Notes: a model not told the origin generated them from the sequence alone. DNA of 47,611 nucleotides from Erysipelotrichaceae bacterium (GCA_016280635.1 JAEEHC010000060.1:1-47611); one strand, 5' to 3'. Positions 15,316-23,857 are shown, counted from the first letter of the stretch. Numbers and translations are program-made.

Positions 15316-17802
15316 ATGAAGGAAGAAAAGCCAAAGAAAATAAAGGTCAGAGGTGCCAGAGTGCATAATCTGAAAAACATCAATGTTGACATCCCGCTGG
15401 GAGAAATCGTCGGAATTGCCGGGGTCTCCGGTTCAGGGAAATCGTCTTTGGCCTTAGGTGTGCTTTACGCCGAGGGCTCAAGGCGCTATCTTGAATCTTT
15501 ATCGACCTATACGCGCCGGCGGATGACGCAGGCTTCCCGCGCAGATGTGGATGAGGTGCTGTATGTACCAGCTTCGCTGGCTCTGCACCAGCGTCCGTCC
15601 GTTCCCGGCATCCGCTCAACCTTCGGTACCGGAACCGAACTGCTGAACAGTTTGCGGCTGATGTTTTCGCGTCTGGCCAGCCACCGCTGCCCCAACGGCC
15701 ATTATGTCCGGCCAGGTTTTGAGGTGGCAATGATGCAGGAGATCGTCTGCCCACAATGCGGGGAACGCTTCTATGGCCCCGGTGCTGAGGAACTGGCCTT
15801 TAATTCCCAAGGAGCCTGCAAGTGCTGCGGCGGTACCGGCATGATCAGGACTGTTGATGACAGCACCTTGATACCGGATGAGAACCTGACTATTGATGAA
15901 GGCGCCGTTGCTCCCTGGAACTCCCTGATGTGGTCGTTAATGACCGATGTCTGCCGGGCCATGGGTGTAAGGACCAATGTGCCGTTTAAACAGCTTACGG
16001 AAGAGGAAAAGAACATCGTCTATGACGGACCGATGGTTAAGAAGCATATTTTCTATCGCCCAAAGAAGGCGGATACGGCAACAGCCGGAGAGATGGATTT
16101 CACCTATTACAGTGCCCGGGCGACAGTCCTCAACGCCCTGAACAAGGTCAAGGACGAAAAAGGCATGAAGCGGGTCGAGAAATTCCTGAAGGAAGATGTC
16201 TGTCCGCAGTGCCAGGGTACCAGGCTCTCCGATGCGGCCCGAGCTCCCAGAATCATGGGAACATCACTGAATGAAGTCTGTAGGATGACCCTTAAGGACT
16301 CCCTGGCCTGGGTCAGAAAAGTGCCGGCATCGCTTCCTGAAGAGATGCGGCCGATGGCAGAAAACATCTGTGAATCCTATCTGGAAGTGGCGGCCAGGTT
16401 GATGGACCTCGGCTTGGGTTATCTGACTCTGGACCGGGCCTCTTCTACCCTTTCCACCGGAGAAAGACAGCGGATGCAACTGGCCAGAGCGGTCCGCAAC
16501 CGTACCACCGGGGTACTGTATGTGTTGGATGAGCCGTCAATCGGACTGCATCCGGCCAACATCGTCGGCCTTAACGACGTCATGCACGACCTGATTCGCG
16601 ACGGTAATTCCGTCCTGCTGGTAGATCATGATACCCAGATCCTCAAGGAAGCCGACTGGCTGATCGAGATGGGGCCGGGAGCTGGCAGCAGCGGCGGTCA
16701 GGTGGTCAGTCAGGGAACCGTTTCGGAGATAGCAGAAAAGGATGACTCGCTGATCGGTGCCTACCTGTCCGGACGCCGCAAGATTGAAAGCAGGAGGAAA
16801 GATGAAAAGAGCAGCGGCGGCTTCATTCATCTGGAAACCAGCGCCATTCATACTGTCAAGCCGTTAAGCGTGGATATTCCCAAAAACCGGCTGACTGTGA
16901 TCACCGGGGTCTCCGGTTCCGGAAAGACGACACTGGTATTGGAAAGCCTGGTACCGGCACTGGAGGCGCTGTGCAACGGAAAGAAAATGCCGGAGCATGT
17001 CCTGAAGATCGAGGCGGATGGCATCAGACAGGTCAAGCTTATTGACGCTACCCCAATCGGCATCAATGTGCGCTCCACGGTCGCTACCTATGCCAATGTG
17101 CATGATGAGCTGCGTAAGCTCTTTGCCCGCAGCCGTGATGCCCGCTCAGCGGGTTATAAGGCCGGAGATTTTTCCTATAATACCGGGAATCTGAGATGCC
17201 CGGTCTGCGACGGCACCGGTCAGATTGCCTTGGATGTGCAGTTCCTTCCGGATGTCGACATCCCCTGTCCGCAGTGCCGGGGCAGCCGTTATGATGTTCG
17301 GGCCAAGCAGATCCGACTGACCAACAAGGCCGAGGAAAGCCGCAGCATGCCGGAAGTGATGGCGATGGATGTCTCCACGGCTTTGAAGTTCTGCGCTGAC
17401 ATGAATACGGTAAGACCCCGGCTGCAGATTCTGGAGGATCTGGGTCTGGGTTATCTGACTCTGGGAGAAGAAACTCCCGGCTTATCAGGTGGAGAAGCTC
17501 AGAGACTAAAGCTGGCCAGTGAAATGGGCCGGCAGCAGGACGATTCGGTATTTGTCTTTGACGAACCGACCATCGGCCTGCATCCCCGTGATGTGGAGAC
17601 GCTGATGAACGTTTTCTGGACCCTGATCGATCACGGAGCGACGGTAATCGTCATTGAACATGATCTGGATGTGATCCGGAATGCTGATCACATCATTGAC
17701 ATGGGGCCGCAGGGCGGTCTGGATGGCGGTGAAATCGTTGCCCAGGGCAGTGCTGAGGAAGTCAGAAACAATCCGGACAGCCAGACCGGACGGTTTCTGT
17801 AG
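15316..17802 (+). CDS. UvrA-like ABC ATPase (UvrA2-type paralogue)
   Basis: 828 residues from ATG 15316 (GGGG at 15305 supports it over ATG 15298). Two ABC halves: Walker A GVSGSGKSS near residue 36 with signature LSTGERQRMQLA near 378, and GVSGSGKTT near 530 with LSGGEAQRLKLA near 722. Zinc modules are visible, including the UvrA C-x2-C-x19-C-x2-C element CPVC...CPQC near residue 635 and CPQCQGTRL in the first half. It is about 110 residues shorter than housekeeping UvrA, as in UvrA2/drug-resistance paralogues, which may not work with UvrB. It therefore could act in nucleotide excision repair or in DNA-drug resistance; I favour a paralogue. Confidence 0.88.
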   Translation: MKEEKPKKIKVRGARVHNLKNINVDIPLGEIVGIAGVSGSGKSSLALGVLYAEGSRRYLESLSTYTRRRMTQASRADVDEVLYVPASLALHQRPSVPGIRSTFGTGTELLNSLRLMFSRLASHRCPNGHYVRPGFEVAMMQEIVCPQCGERFYGPGAEELAFNSQGACKCCGGTGMIRTVDDSTLIPDENLTIDEGAVAPWNSLMWSLMTDVCRAMGVRTNVPFKQLTEEEKNIVYDGPMVKKHIFYRPKKADTATAGEMDFTYYSARATVLNALNKVKDEKGMKRVEKFLKEDVCPQCQGTRLSDAARAPRIMGTSLNEVCRMTLKDSLAWVRKVPASLPEEMRPMAENICESYLEVAARLMDLGLGYLTLDRASSTLSTGERQRMQLARAVRNRTTGVLYVLDEPSIGLHPANIVGLNDVMHDLIRDGNSVLLVDHDTQILKEADWLIEMGPGAGSSGGQVVSQGTVSEIAEKDDSLIGAYLSGRRKIESRRKDEKSSGGFIHLETSAIHTVKPLSVDIPKNRLTVITGVSGSGKTTLVLESLVPALEALCNGKKMPEHVLKIEADGIRQVKLIDATPIGINVRSTVATYANVHDELRKLFARSRDARSAGYKAGDFSYNTGNLRCPVCDGTGQIALDVQFLPDVDIPCPQCRGSRYDVRAKQIRLTNKAEESRSMPEVMAMDVSTALKFCADMNTVRPRLQILEDLGLGYLTLGEETPGLSGGEAQRLKLASEMGRQQDDSVFVFDEPTIGLHPRDVETLMNVFWTLIDHGATVIVIEHDLDVIRNADHIIDMGPQGGLDGGEIVAQGSAEEVRNNPDSQTGRFL

Positions 17803-17815
17803 AAGGGACAAACAT

Positions 17816-18421
17816 ATGAGAGATATGGACTATCAGCAAATCTATGAGATGATGAACCGCCATGAGCTGCTGGATGTGGACTGCGGTCTGTTGTGTTCAG
17901 CGGCCTGCTGCCGGCCGGACGGCTGCTATGATGAGGCGGTGATCAATGAGGACTATCTGAAAACCGATCTGGATGATGAGATGGGGATCTTCTTACTGCC
18001 TGGGGAAGAAAAGATGACTCAGCCGGAAGACTGGCAGTCAGTTAGCTGGGAAGACGGTCAGGAGATGGGATTTCCCGCCAGCTGGGGACCTGTCTGCTTC
18101 GTCAGCTGCGGCGGCAAGCGCTTCTGTAAACGCGAGAAGCGGCCGATGCAGTGCCGTACCTTCCCCTTTGCCCCGCACCTTGATGAAGAGGACCGGCTGT
18201 TTCTGATCTATTACCCGGACGAACTGCCCTATCGCTGTCCGATCATTGAGGAAAGGCTGAAGGTCAATCCTAAGGCTCTTGAGGACCTCTATCAGGCCTA
18301 CAGGGAACTGCTTAAGAATAGCCGGATCTTTGATCTGATCAAGGAGGAGTCGACCAGCCGGATCAAGCTTGGTCTGCCGATTGAAATCGTCTGGCCACAA
18401 TCAAAGAGCGCGGGTAAATAG
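17816..18421 (+). CDS. YkgJ-like cysteine-cluster protein
   Basis: 201 residues starting at ATG 17816 behind AAGGGA. The N-terminal cluster C23-x3-C27-x3-CC31/32-x4-C37 and the later C-x3-C, CKREKRPMQCRTFPF and YRCPI segments resemble the YkgJ/zinc- or iron-sulfur-binding family, whose members carry a Cys-rich cluster and an R-P-x-x-C-R-x-F/Y-P motif. Function in that family is unproven; an Fe-S or Zn centre is expected. It begins 13 bases after the UvrA-like gene, so the two are probably co-transcribed. Confidence 0.8.
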   Translation: MRDMDYQQIYEMMNRHELLDVDCGLLCSAACCRPDGCYDEAVINEDYLKTDLDDEMGIFLLPGEEKMTQPEDWQSVSWEDGQEMGFPASWGPVCFVSCGGKRFCKREKRPMQCRTFPFAPHLDEEDRLFLIYYPDELPYRCPIIEERLKVNPKALEDLYQAYRELLKNSRIFDLIKEESTSRIKLGLPIEIVWPQSKSAGK

Positions 18422-18509
18422 AGGTAAAAGAAAACCCGGTGCTATGGCTTAAACTTATAAGAAAGATTTGATGAAATGTGATGAGAGCTTAATTGACTGC
18501 CTTCTGCAA

Positions 18510-19781
18510 TCATTCTCTCAAACATCCTATTGGAACAATTAAAATACCATCTTGTCTCTTATACGCATAATGATCTGTTCCCGTTAGAATCATTTTGAAT
18601 GATGGGGCGTTCATTTTTTCTGTATCTATCATCGCTTCAAGTTTGAGCAGATTTGATGCTCCTTCATTGATTAATCTGTCACCACCAAGTTTTATTTCAA
18701 CTAATCCGTACTGCCCATTTCGCAAATGCAATACGGCATCACATTCTAAACCAGAGCGATCCCTGTAATGACAAACTGATCCATTCAGTGTTTCAGTATA
18801 TGTTCGTAAATCCCTGATACACATTGTTTCAAATAACAATCCAAAGGTATTGAGGTCATTTATCAGATCTCTTGGTCCTATTCCTAATGCGGCGGCTGCT
18901 ATTGCTGAATCGCTGAAATATCTTGTGTCTGTTGCGCGAATTGATGCTTTGGAACGCAGATTAGGATTCCATGCCGGCATGTCTTCAACAACAAATATTT
19001 TTTTTAGTGCCTTAAGATATGAAGCAACTGTTTCATCGGTAAACTGCAATTCGTTTGTACTGATATCTCTTGCGATTTCTGTGTAGGCGATCTGAGTTCC
19101 CTGGTTTCTGGCATAAGATCTCATGATTCTTCTGGCTCTTTCAGGATCTCTGCTCACGTTATCAACCCTTGAAATGTCTGAGTTTACGATTCCATCCAGG
19201 TAGTCAAAAGCAGCATCCAACGCGATGTCTTCTTCAAGGCCTAATGTGTCTGGCCATCCGCCTCTGCAAACAAGATGCGCTATTTTTTCAATGTTTAAGG
19301 TATTAGTTCCACTAATATCCAGGTTTCCATCAAATAAGCTTCTCAAACTGATTTCTCCGGTGGATTCTCCGGATTCAAAAAGACTCATGTTCCTCATCGT
19401 TAACCATGCGAACCTTCCGGTACCACTGTGGGATGTTTCTGACATGTTTGCCGGAACAGATGAACCTGTCAAAATAAAGTGCCCCTTTCCGTCACGATGG
19501 TCAACAGAAAAACGAACAGCATCCCATAGTCTGGGAGCTATCTGCCATTCGTCTATAAGCCGAGGTGTATCCCCCTCCAGCAGAGTAGAAGGGGAGATGT
19601 CTGCGAGTTGGATGTTCTGTGTTTTTCTCTCGGGTTCATCCATATAAAGAACACTTCTGGAAAACTGTTCTGCTGTTGTTGTCTTACCGCACCATTTCGG
19701 GCCTTGAATCAAAACCGCTCCCTTACCTTTCAGTTTCTTTTCTAGTATTTGGTCAACTAATCTGGGCATATATGCTTTCAT
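18510..19781 (-). CDS. AAA_14/DUF4143 ATPase with nuclease-like C-terminal domain
   Basis: 423 residues. N-terminal AAA_14 ATPase with Walker A GPKWCGKTT (27-35) and Walker B RLIDEWQ (about 74-80), sensor-like HFILTGSS near 102, then the DUF4143 domain. The C-terminal part SGLECDAVLHLRNGQYGLVE followed by IKLG has the D...E-x-K layout of PD-(D/E)xK nuclease folds common in DUF4143 proteins. Such genes are widespread, often horizontally moved, and of unknown function. GAGGTGATTAG precedes the start. The gene is more AT-rich than its neighbours, stands alone and has four 23-base tandem repeats upstream. Confidence 0.9.
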   Translation of the reverse strand: MKAYMPRLVDQILEKKLKGKGAVLIQGPKWCGKTTTAEQFSRSVLYMDEPERKTQNIQLADISPSTLLEGDTPRLIDEWQIAPRLWDAVRFSVDHRDGKGHFILTGSSVPANMSETSHSGTGRFAWLTMRNMSLFESGESTGEISLRSLFDGNLDISGTNTLNIEKIAHLVCRGGWPDTLGLEEDIALDAAFDYLDGIVNSDISRVDNVSRDPERARRIMRSYARNQGTQIAYTEIARDISTNELQFTDETVASYLKALKKIFVVEDMPAWNPNLRSKASIRATDTRYFSDSAIAAAALGIGPRDLINDLNTFGLLFETMCIRDLRTYTETLNGSVCHYRDRSGLECDAVLHLRNGQYGLVEIKLGGDRLINEGASNLLKLEAMIDTEKMNAPSFKMILTGTDHYAYKRQDGILIVPIGCLRE

Positions 19782-19816
19782 GTTGGCTAATCACCTCAAT
19801 GCTATTGTATTGCCGT

Positions 19817-19908
19817 TCGGTAAAATTGTAAATTATTAATCGGTATATTTGTAATATTTTAATCGGTAAAAATGCAAATAGTCGTTCAGTACATTTGCGT
19901 TTTTTCTT
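19817..19908. repeat. four 23-base tandem repeats upstream of the DUF4143 ATPase
   Basis: Units begin at 19817, 19840, 19863 and 19886, an exact 23-base period. The conserved part is TCGGTANANTTGNAAAT; the first two units are most alike and the fourth (TCAGTACATTTG) most diverged. They lie 36-127 bases upstream of the minus-strand start at 19781, so they span its promoter region, two helical turns apart, as expected for cooperative binding sites. Confidence 0.75.
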
Positions 19909-20239
19909 TAAGCTTATTGCCTATCATATACAGTTATCATCACGGACACAATATATGTCCATATATGCTTATACTTATTCGTGATAGAAAAAGGAGAGAT
20001 ACTTGGCCAATCCTAAAGAATAGTTCCCTTAACTTTTTAACGATTAAGGGGTTTGGGATAAAACGACTGAATATTCCGTCAGGTAATCTGGATATGATCT
20101 GATAAGATTCATCCCCCAAGTGAATGAAGTGGATAGAAAATGGCATGATCTTAGCATCATGCCATTTCTGGGAAATATAAAACTGTCAAAAAAGTCCAAA
20201 GTAGAAGTCAATTTGTTTTCAATGGAAAAGCCAAAGTGG
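19909..20239. other. AT-rich intergenic region
   Basis: No intact gene. AAGGAGAGATAC at 19991 is a good ribosome binding site followed by TTGGCCAATCCTAAAGAATAG, which would encode only six residues, so it may be the relic of a lost start. CCCTTAA/TTAAGGG arms occur at 20026 and 20044. A terminator for the minus-strand regulator occupies 20138-20167. Confidence 0.4.
20138..20167 (-). terminator. terminator of the DtxR-type regulator gene (likely bidirectional)
   Basis: Perfect 12-base arms AAATGGCATGAT / ATCATGCCATTT with a 6-base loop; on the minus strand TTTTCT follows. It lies 73 bases beyond the stop at 20240. Confidence 0.75.
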
Positions 20240-20602
20240 TTACTTCTTGATGAAGTCCTTGATGGCCTGAAAACTGGTATCGGAGATGACGTGTTCCATA
20301 CGGCAGGCATCCTCAATGGCGATCTGGGGGTCAACGCCGATTCGAATCAGGATCTCGCTGAGTACCTGATGGCGCTCATAGATCTTCTCGGCAACTTCCC
20401 GTCCGGTTCTGGTAAGAGTGATGAACCCGCTGGCATCGACTTCAATGTAGCTGTTTAGCTTCAGAATCTTCAATGCCCGGGAAACCGAAGGCTTGGAATA
20501 ACCCATTTCCTCACCGATATTGATGGCGCGCACATGCGCCATTTTCTGAGACAGAATGAGGATGGTCTCAAGATACATTTCACCGGATTCCTGCAGCAGC
20601 AT
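20240..20602 (-). CDS. short DtxR/MntR-family metal-dependent regulator
   Basis: 120 residues; AAGGGAGGG places the start at ATG 20602 rather than the TTG six bases upstream. Winged-helix DNA-binding domain (residues 1-70) with AINIGEEMGYSKPSVSRALK as the HTH, then a dimerisation domain. Metal ligands resemble iron-sensing DtxR, not MntR: M9 in GEMYLETI, H78 in ERHQVL, and C100, E103, H104 in EDACRMEHVIS. MntR would have Asp and Glu at the positions of M9 and C100. The SH3-like third domain is missing, as in MntR-sized proteins. Its target is not in view; the divergent region upstream lacks an obvious DtxR box. Confidence 0.88.
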   Translation of the reverse strand: MLLQESGEMYLETILILSQKMAHVRAINIGEEMGYSKPSVSRALKILKLNSYIEVDASGFITLTRTGREVAEKIYERHQVLSEILIRIGVDPQIAIEDACRMEHVISDTSFQAIKDFIKK

Positions 20603-20653
20603 TTCCAATCCCTCCCTTTTAGATAATTATACAATACATTAACGGTAAGGGAA

Positions 20654-20684
20654 ATGAAAACCCGGACAGCGATGCTGCCCGGGT
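20654..20684 (-). terminator. terminator of the second aldolase gene
   Basis: CCCGG-A-CAGC / GCTG-C-CCGGG hairpin; on the minus strand the stem is followed by TTTTCATTTC, 26 bases after the stop. Confidence 0.85.
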
Positions 20685-20709
20685 ATCTTTCACTTGGGTC
20701 TATGGATGA

Positions 20710-21675
20710 TTAGGCCTTGTCGTTTGAACCGAGAACGTCGATGATCTTATGCTTGACCAGCTGCTTGATGTTCTCTCTGGCCGGCTTCAGATACTGACGG
20801 GGGTCAAAGTCAGCCGGATGCTCATCGAAGTACTTGCGGATCGTGCCGGTCATGGCCAGACGCAGGTCGGAGTCGATGTTGATCTTGCAGACGGCTCTTC
20901 TGGAAGCTTCGCGGAGCTGTTCTTCCGGAACGCCAACGGCATCAGGCATGTTGCCGCCGTGTTCGTTGATCATCTTGACATATTCCTGCGGAACGGAGCT
21001 GGAGCCGTGTAAGACGATCGGGAAGCCCGGCAGTCTCTTGGAGATCTCTTCCAGGATGTCGAAGCGCAGTGGTGGAGGTACCAGGATACCTTCTTCGTTT
21101 CTGGTGCACTGTTCGGGTTTGAACTTGTAGGCACCATGGCTGGTTCCGATGGCGATGGCCAGGGAGTCACAGCCGGTTCTTCTGACGAACTCTTCAACGT
21201 CTTCCGGACGGGTGTATGATGAATCCTCAGCGGAAACCTTTACTTCATCCTCAACACCGGCTAAGGTACCGAGTTCAGCTTCGACGACAACGCCGTGAGC
21301 ATGAGCATATTCCACAACCTTTCTGGTGATCTCAATGTTCTCTTCGAACGGCTTGCTGGAAGCGTCGATCATGACAGAGGTGAATCCGTCATCAATGCAG
21401 GACTTGCAGGTCTCAAAGCTGTCGCCATGGTCCAGGTGCAGGACGATCGGCAGACCGGTCTCGATGATGGCTGCTTCGACCAGCTTGACCAGGTAAGTAC
21501 GGTTTGCGTAAGCTCTGGCGCCCTTGGATACCTGCAGGATGACCGGAGAGTTGCATTCCTTGGCGGCTTCGGTAATGCCCTGGATGATTTCCATGTTGTT
21601 GACATTGAAAGCACCGATTGCATAGCCACCGTTGTAAGCTTTTTCAAACATTTCCTTTGAAGTAACTAATGGCAT
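20710..21675 (-). CDS. fba: class II fructose-bisphosphate aldolase, second copy
   Basis: 321 residues. Same class II zinc aldolase architecture as the gene at 12433: D82-H83 in VLHLDHGDS, EAELG acid loop, GTSHGAYKFKPEQ and IVLHGSSSVP zinc/phosphate residues, and an identical C-terminal VLGSNDKA. It carries a short insertion CTRNEEGILVPPPLRF, which the other copy lacks, of the kind seen in glycolytic Firmicute Fba. Which of the two is the main glycolytic enzyme cannot be told; one may prefer tagatose bisphosphate. GGGAGGA precedes the start; promoter and terminator are its own. Confidence 0.93.
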   Translation of the reverse strand: MPLVTSKEMFEKAYNGGYAIGAFNVNNMEIIQGITEAAKECNSPVILQVSKGARAYANRTYLVKLVEAAIIETGLPIVLHLDHGDSFETCKSCIDDGFTSVMIDASSKPFEENIEITRKVVEYAHAHGVVVEAELGTLAGVEDEVKVSAEDSSYTRPEDVEEFVRRTGCDSLAIAIGTSHGAYKFKPEQCTRNEEGILVPPPLRFDILEEISKRLPGFPIVLHGSSSVPQEYVKMINEHGGNMPDAVGVPEEQLREASRRAVCKINIDSDLRLAMTGTIRKYFDEHPADFDPRQYLKPARENIKQLVKHKIIDVLGSNDKA

Positions 21676-21713
21676 ATAAATCCTCCCATAAATAATTTTA
21701 TAATGCTACAAAT

Positions 21714-21722
21714 ATTCTAGCA
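21714..21722 (-). promoter_or_regulatory. extended -10 element of the second aldolase gene
   Basis: On the minus strand TGCTAGAAT, 38 bases upstream of the start. The same TGCTANAAT form recurs before several other genes here. Confidence 0.55.
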
Positions 21723-21780
21723 TAAAGCGGGGAAAAGCACACTATGAAATGAACAAGTTAGCATAAGATAACTGAACGGA

Positions 21781-21819
21781 ATAAAAGAATCCTCCCGTCT
21801 TTATTAGCCGGGAGGATTC
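21781..21819 (-). terminator. terminator of the AIM24 gene
   Basis: Perfect 11-base arms GAATCCTCCCG / CGGGAGGATTC; on the minus strand followed by TTTTAT, 12 bases after the stop. Confidence 0.9.
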
Positions 21820-21830
21820 CGTAAGGCTGA

Positions 21831-22526
21831 TTAATCGCTGCTGCTGGAACTGGGGGTGGGCAGATAGGGGATCACGCGGTTGGCGAGATCCATGGCGGTC
21901 ATGCTCTGCAGCCAGACCCGGCCCGGGCCGGTAATGACGGTCATGAACAGACCCTCGCCGCCGAAGAGAATGTTCTTGAAGCCCTTGACGGTTTCCACAT
22001 CGTAATCACAGGTCGCTTCAAACAGGGCGAGCTTGGAGGTTGAGACCTTCAGTCTTTCCCCTTCTCTTAAGAAGATCTCCCGGATGGAACCGTCCATTTC
22101 CAGAAACATGGTTCCCTGACCGGAGTATTTCTGCAGAACGAAACCCTCACCGCCGAACAGGCCGACGCCGAACTTCTTGTTCAGAACGGCTTCAAAGGTG
22201 ACATCCGGGGTAGCACCCAGGAAGGCGCCTTTCTGGGCGATGTATTCCATGGTGCCGTCCATTTCAATCGCCTTGATCTCACCCGGCAGATCGGAAGAAA
22301 GGGTGATCTTCTGCTCATCCGCTTCCGCTGTCCAGGTAGCCTGGAACAGGGAGTCGCCGGAGAACATTCTTCCCAGGCTCTTCAGAAAGCCGCCCTTCAT
22401 GTTGGTCTCCAGGGTGATCCGATCGCTCATCCAGGCCATCGAGCCGGTTTGAGTGTAGATGCTTTCACCGCGGTCCAAACTGACTTCGATGGCCGGCAGG
22501 TGTCCGCCGTAAATTTCGTATTTCAT
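21831..22526 (-). CDS. AIM24/TIGR00266 family protein
   Basis: 231 residues with the AIM24 pattern: an N-terminal YEIYGGHLPAIEVSLDRGES, SMAWMSDRI, glycine turns FGVGLFGGEG and NILFGGEGLF, and WLQSM near the end. The family forms a double beta-helix related to the cupin-like DUF124 fold; bacterial function is unknown although it is widely conserved. GGAGGAATTC precedes the ATG at 22526 and a TATACT -10 lies upstream. The C-terminus is a serine run (PTPSSSSSD). Cytosolic, single-gene unit. Confidence 0.9.
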   Translation of the reverse strand: MKYEIYGGHLPAIEVSLDRGESIYTQTGSMAWMSDRITLETNMKGGFLKSLGRMFSGDSLFQATWTAEADEQKITLSSDLPGEIKAIEMDGTMEYIAQKGAFLGATPDVTFEAVLNKKFGVGLFGGEGFVLQKYSGQGTMFLEMDGSIREIFLREGERLKVSTSKLALFEATCDYDVETVKGFKNILFGGEGLFMTVITGPGRVWLQSMTAMDLANRVIPYLPTPSSSSSD

Positions 22527-22659
22527 TATGAATTCCTCCTATGATATCTAAAGTATACTACTTTCCCCTCATTCTGAATACTGATGAGGAAAAAGGGCAG
22601 ACAGATGGTAAAATAAAAATAATGAATGGGATGTGGACCCGCAGTGAAAGGGTGAGGAT

Positions 22660-23676
22660 ATGAGCCTGGAATCCGATCTGTTCCGCTATTTCAAGGTTGA
22701 TTTTGATCTTCTGGAACCCTTTGGCTTTGTCCGGGAAGAAGGAAGCTATCTTTATACTGCTCCGATCAAGGGAGGGCAGTTTTCCGCGGCCATAAAGGTC
22801 GATGAGTTGGGAAACGTCAGCGGCCGGGTCATTGATAATGATTTGGAAGAGGATTACTTTCTCTTCCGGCGCAGTGACGGCAATGCCTTTGCCGCCGAGG
22901 TCAGGGAAGAATACCTGGAGATTTTGAAACAGATCGTATTAGGCTGCTTCAAGGCCAGACCGTTTATGAGTGAGCAGGGCAACATGCTGCAGGATTATGC
23001 CTACAGGGAATACGGGGATACACCCGATAACCCCTTCAGCGACGACGGTTCATCAGCTGTTTTCCGCAACCACCATAACCGCAAGTGGTATGGCCTGATC
23101 ATGGCCATTGCCGAAAAGAAGCTTAAGGGAGACAGCGATGAGATTGTCGAAGTCATCAATCTCAAGATCCGTCCGGAAAACCGGGAAACATATCTGAGCA
23201 TGGACAACATCTTCCCGGCTTACCATATGAACAAGCAGAATTGGATCTCGGTCATCCTTGATTCCACCGTTTCCGATGAACTGCTGACTCATCTTGTTGA
23301 TGAAAGCCACGCCTTCACCGAGCAGGGAAGAAAACCAGATTCTTCATCGTCCTGCTGGCTGGTGCCGGCCAATCCGCAGTACTATGACGTTCTGGAAGCT
23401 TTCCGCAGCCAGAAGACATTATCCTGGCATACCAGAAAGAAAATGCAGCCGGGCGATGCGGTTTACATCTACTATTCCGCTCCCTATTCTTCAATCGTCA
23501 TGAAGGCTCAGGTAACCGCTGTGGAAGAAGATTTTCTGACCACAATGAAGCTGGTGGAATTCTATGATAAGAACAGATACCCCTTAAGCGTACTGAGACA
23601 GCATGGCCTGAAGACCGTCCGGTTCATCAACCGGCTGCCCTTAACGGTTGTTGAGTATCTGGAAAGGAAAGAATAG
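22660..23676 (+). CDS. MmcQ/YjbR-type protein fused to an EVE/PUA-like domain
   Basis: 338 residues. The middle (about 100-220) reads as a YjbR/MmcQ domain: NRKWYGLIMAI, EVINLKIRPEN, DNIFPAYHMNKQNWISVILD and SDELLTHLVDESHAFT are its landmarks. The N-terminal 95 residues form an extra alpha/beta domain often found with it. From about 230, SCWLVPANPQYYDVLEAF and MQPGDAVYIYYSAPYSSIV look like an EVE/PUA-like domain, a fold that binds modified nucleotides. Together this suggests a nucleic-acid-binding protein; no function is known. The start follows AAAGGGTGAGGAT. It lies upstream of the tyrS leader. Confidence 0.8.
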   Translation: MSLESDLFRYFKVDFDLLEPFGFVREEGSYLYTAPIKGGQFSAAIKVDELGNVSGRVIDNDLEEDYFLFRRSDGNAFAAEVREEYLEILKQIVLGCFKARPFMSEQGNMLQDYAYREYGDTPDNPFSDDGSSAVFRNHHNRKWYGLIMAIAEKKLKGDSDEIVEVINLKIRPENRETYLSMDNIFPAYHMNKQNWISVILDSTVSDELLTHLVDESHAFTEQGRKPDSSSSCWLVPANPQYYDVLEAFRSQKTLSWHTRKKMQPGDAVYIYYSAPYSSIVMKAQVTAVEEDFLTTMKLVEFYDKNRYPLSVLRQHGLKTVRFINRLPLTVVEYLERKE

Positions 23677-23707
23677 CGCGCAAAAACCTGCATCTTTCCT
23701 GACGGTG

Positions 23708-23716
23708 TGCTATAAT
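23708..23716 (+). promoter_or_regulatory. extended -10 promoter of the tyrS transcript
   Basis: TGCTATAAT within TGTGCTATAAT; no strong -35. It sets the transcript start near 23723. Confidence 0.65.
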
Positions 23717-23719
23717 ACT

Positions 23720-23857
23720 GATTAACCGGCAATGATGGAATTTACGCCTCCGGAGCCGGACCGTAAAGCCGCGTTAAGGCTGAGAGTGTGTGAGAAATTC
23801 ATGAATCAGGGTGGTACCGCGCCAAAGGCGTCCCTGAAGGAGTGAATTTTTTTGTTT
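23720..23857 (+). ncRNA. T-box leader of tyrS, unusually short
   Basis: The T-box sequence GGGTGGTACCGCG is at 23809-23821. Antiterminator pairing TCAGGG/CCCTGA encloses it, and an alternative terminator pairs AAATTCA and CAGGG (23795-23811) with CCCTG and TGAATTT (23833-23848) before a T-run. The bulge base is T, matching discriminator A of tRNA-Tyr. Only about 85 bases separate the predicted start from the T-box; CCGGC/GCCGG (23726/23755) would close a tiny Stem I containing the only TAC (23743-23745), the candidate Tyr specifier. Confidence 0.85.

Noticed and set aside
19817-19908. CRISPR-like reading of the 23-base repeats
   Set aside because: The units are directly adjacent without unique spacers, diverge between copies, and no cas gene is present; they are tandem binding-site repeats.
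20120-20458. 112-codon plus-strand frame overlapping the DtxR-type regulator
   Set aside because: Its second half is antisense to the regulator and its first half crosses a terminator hairpin; no family match.
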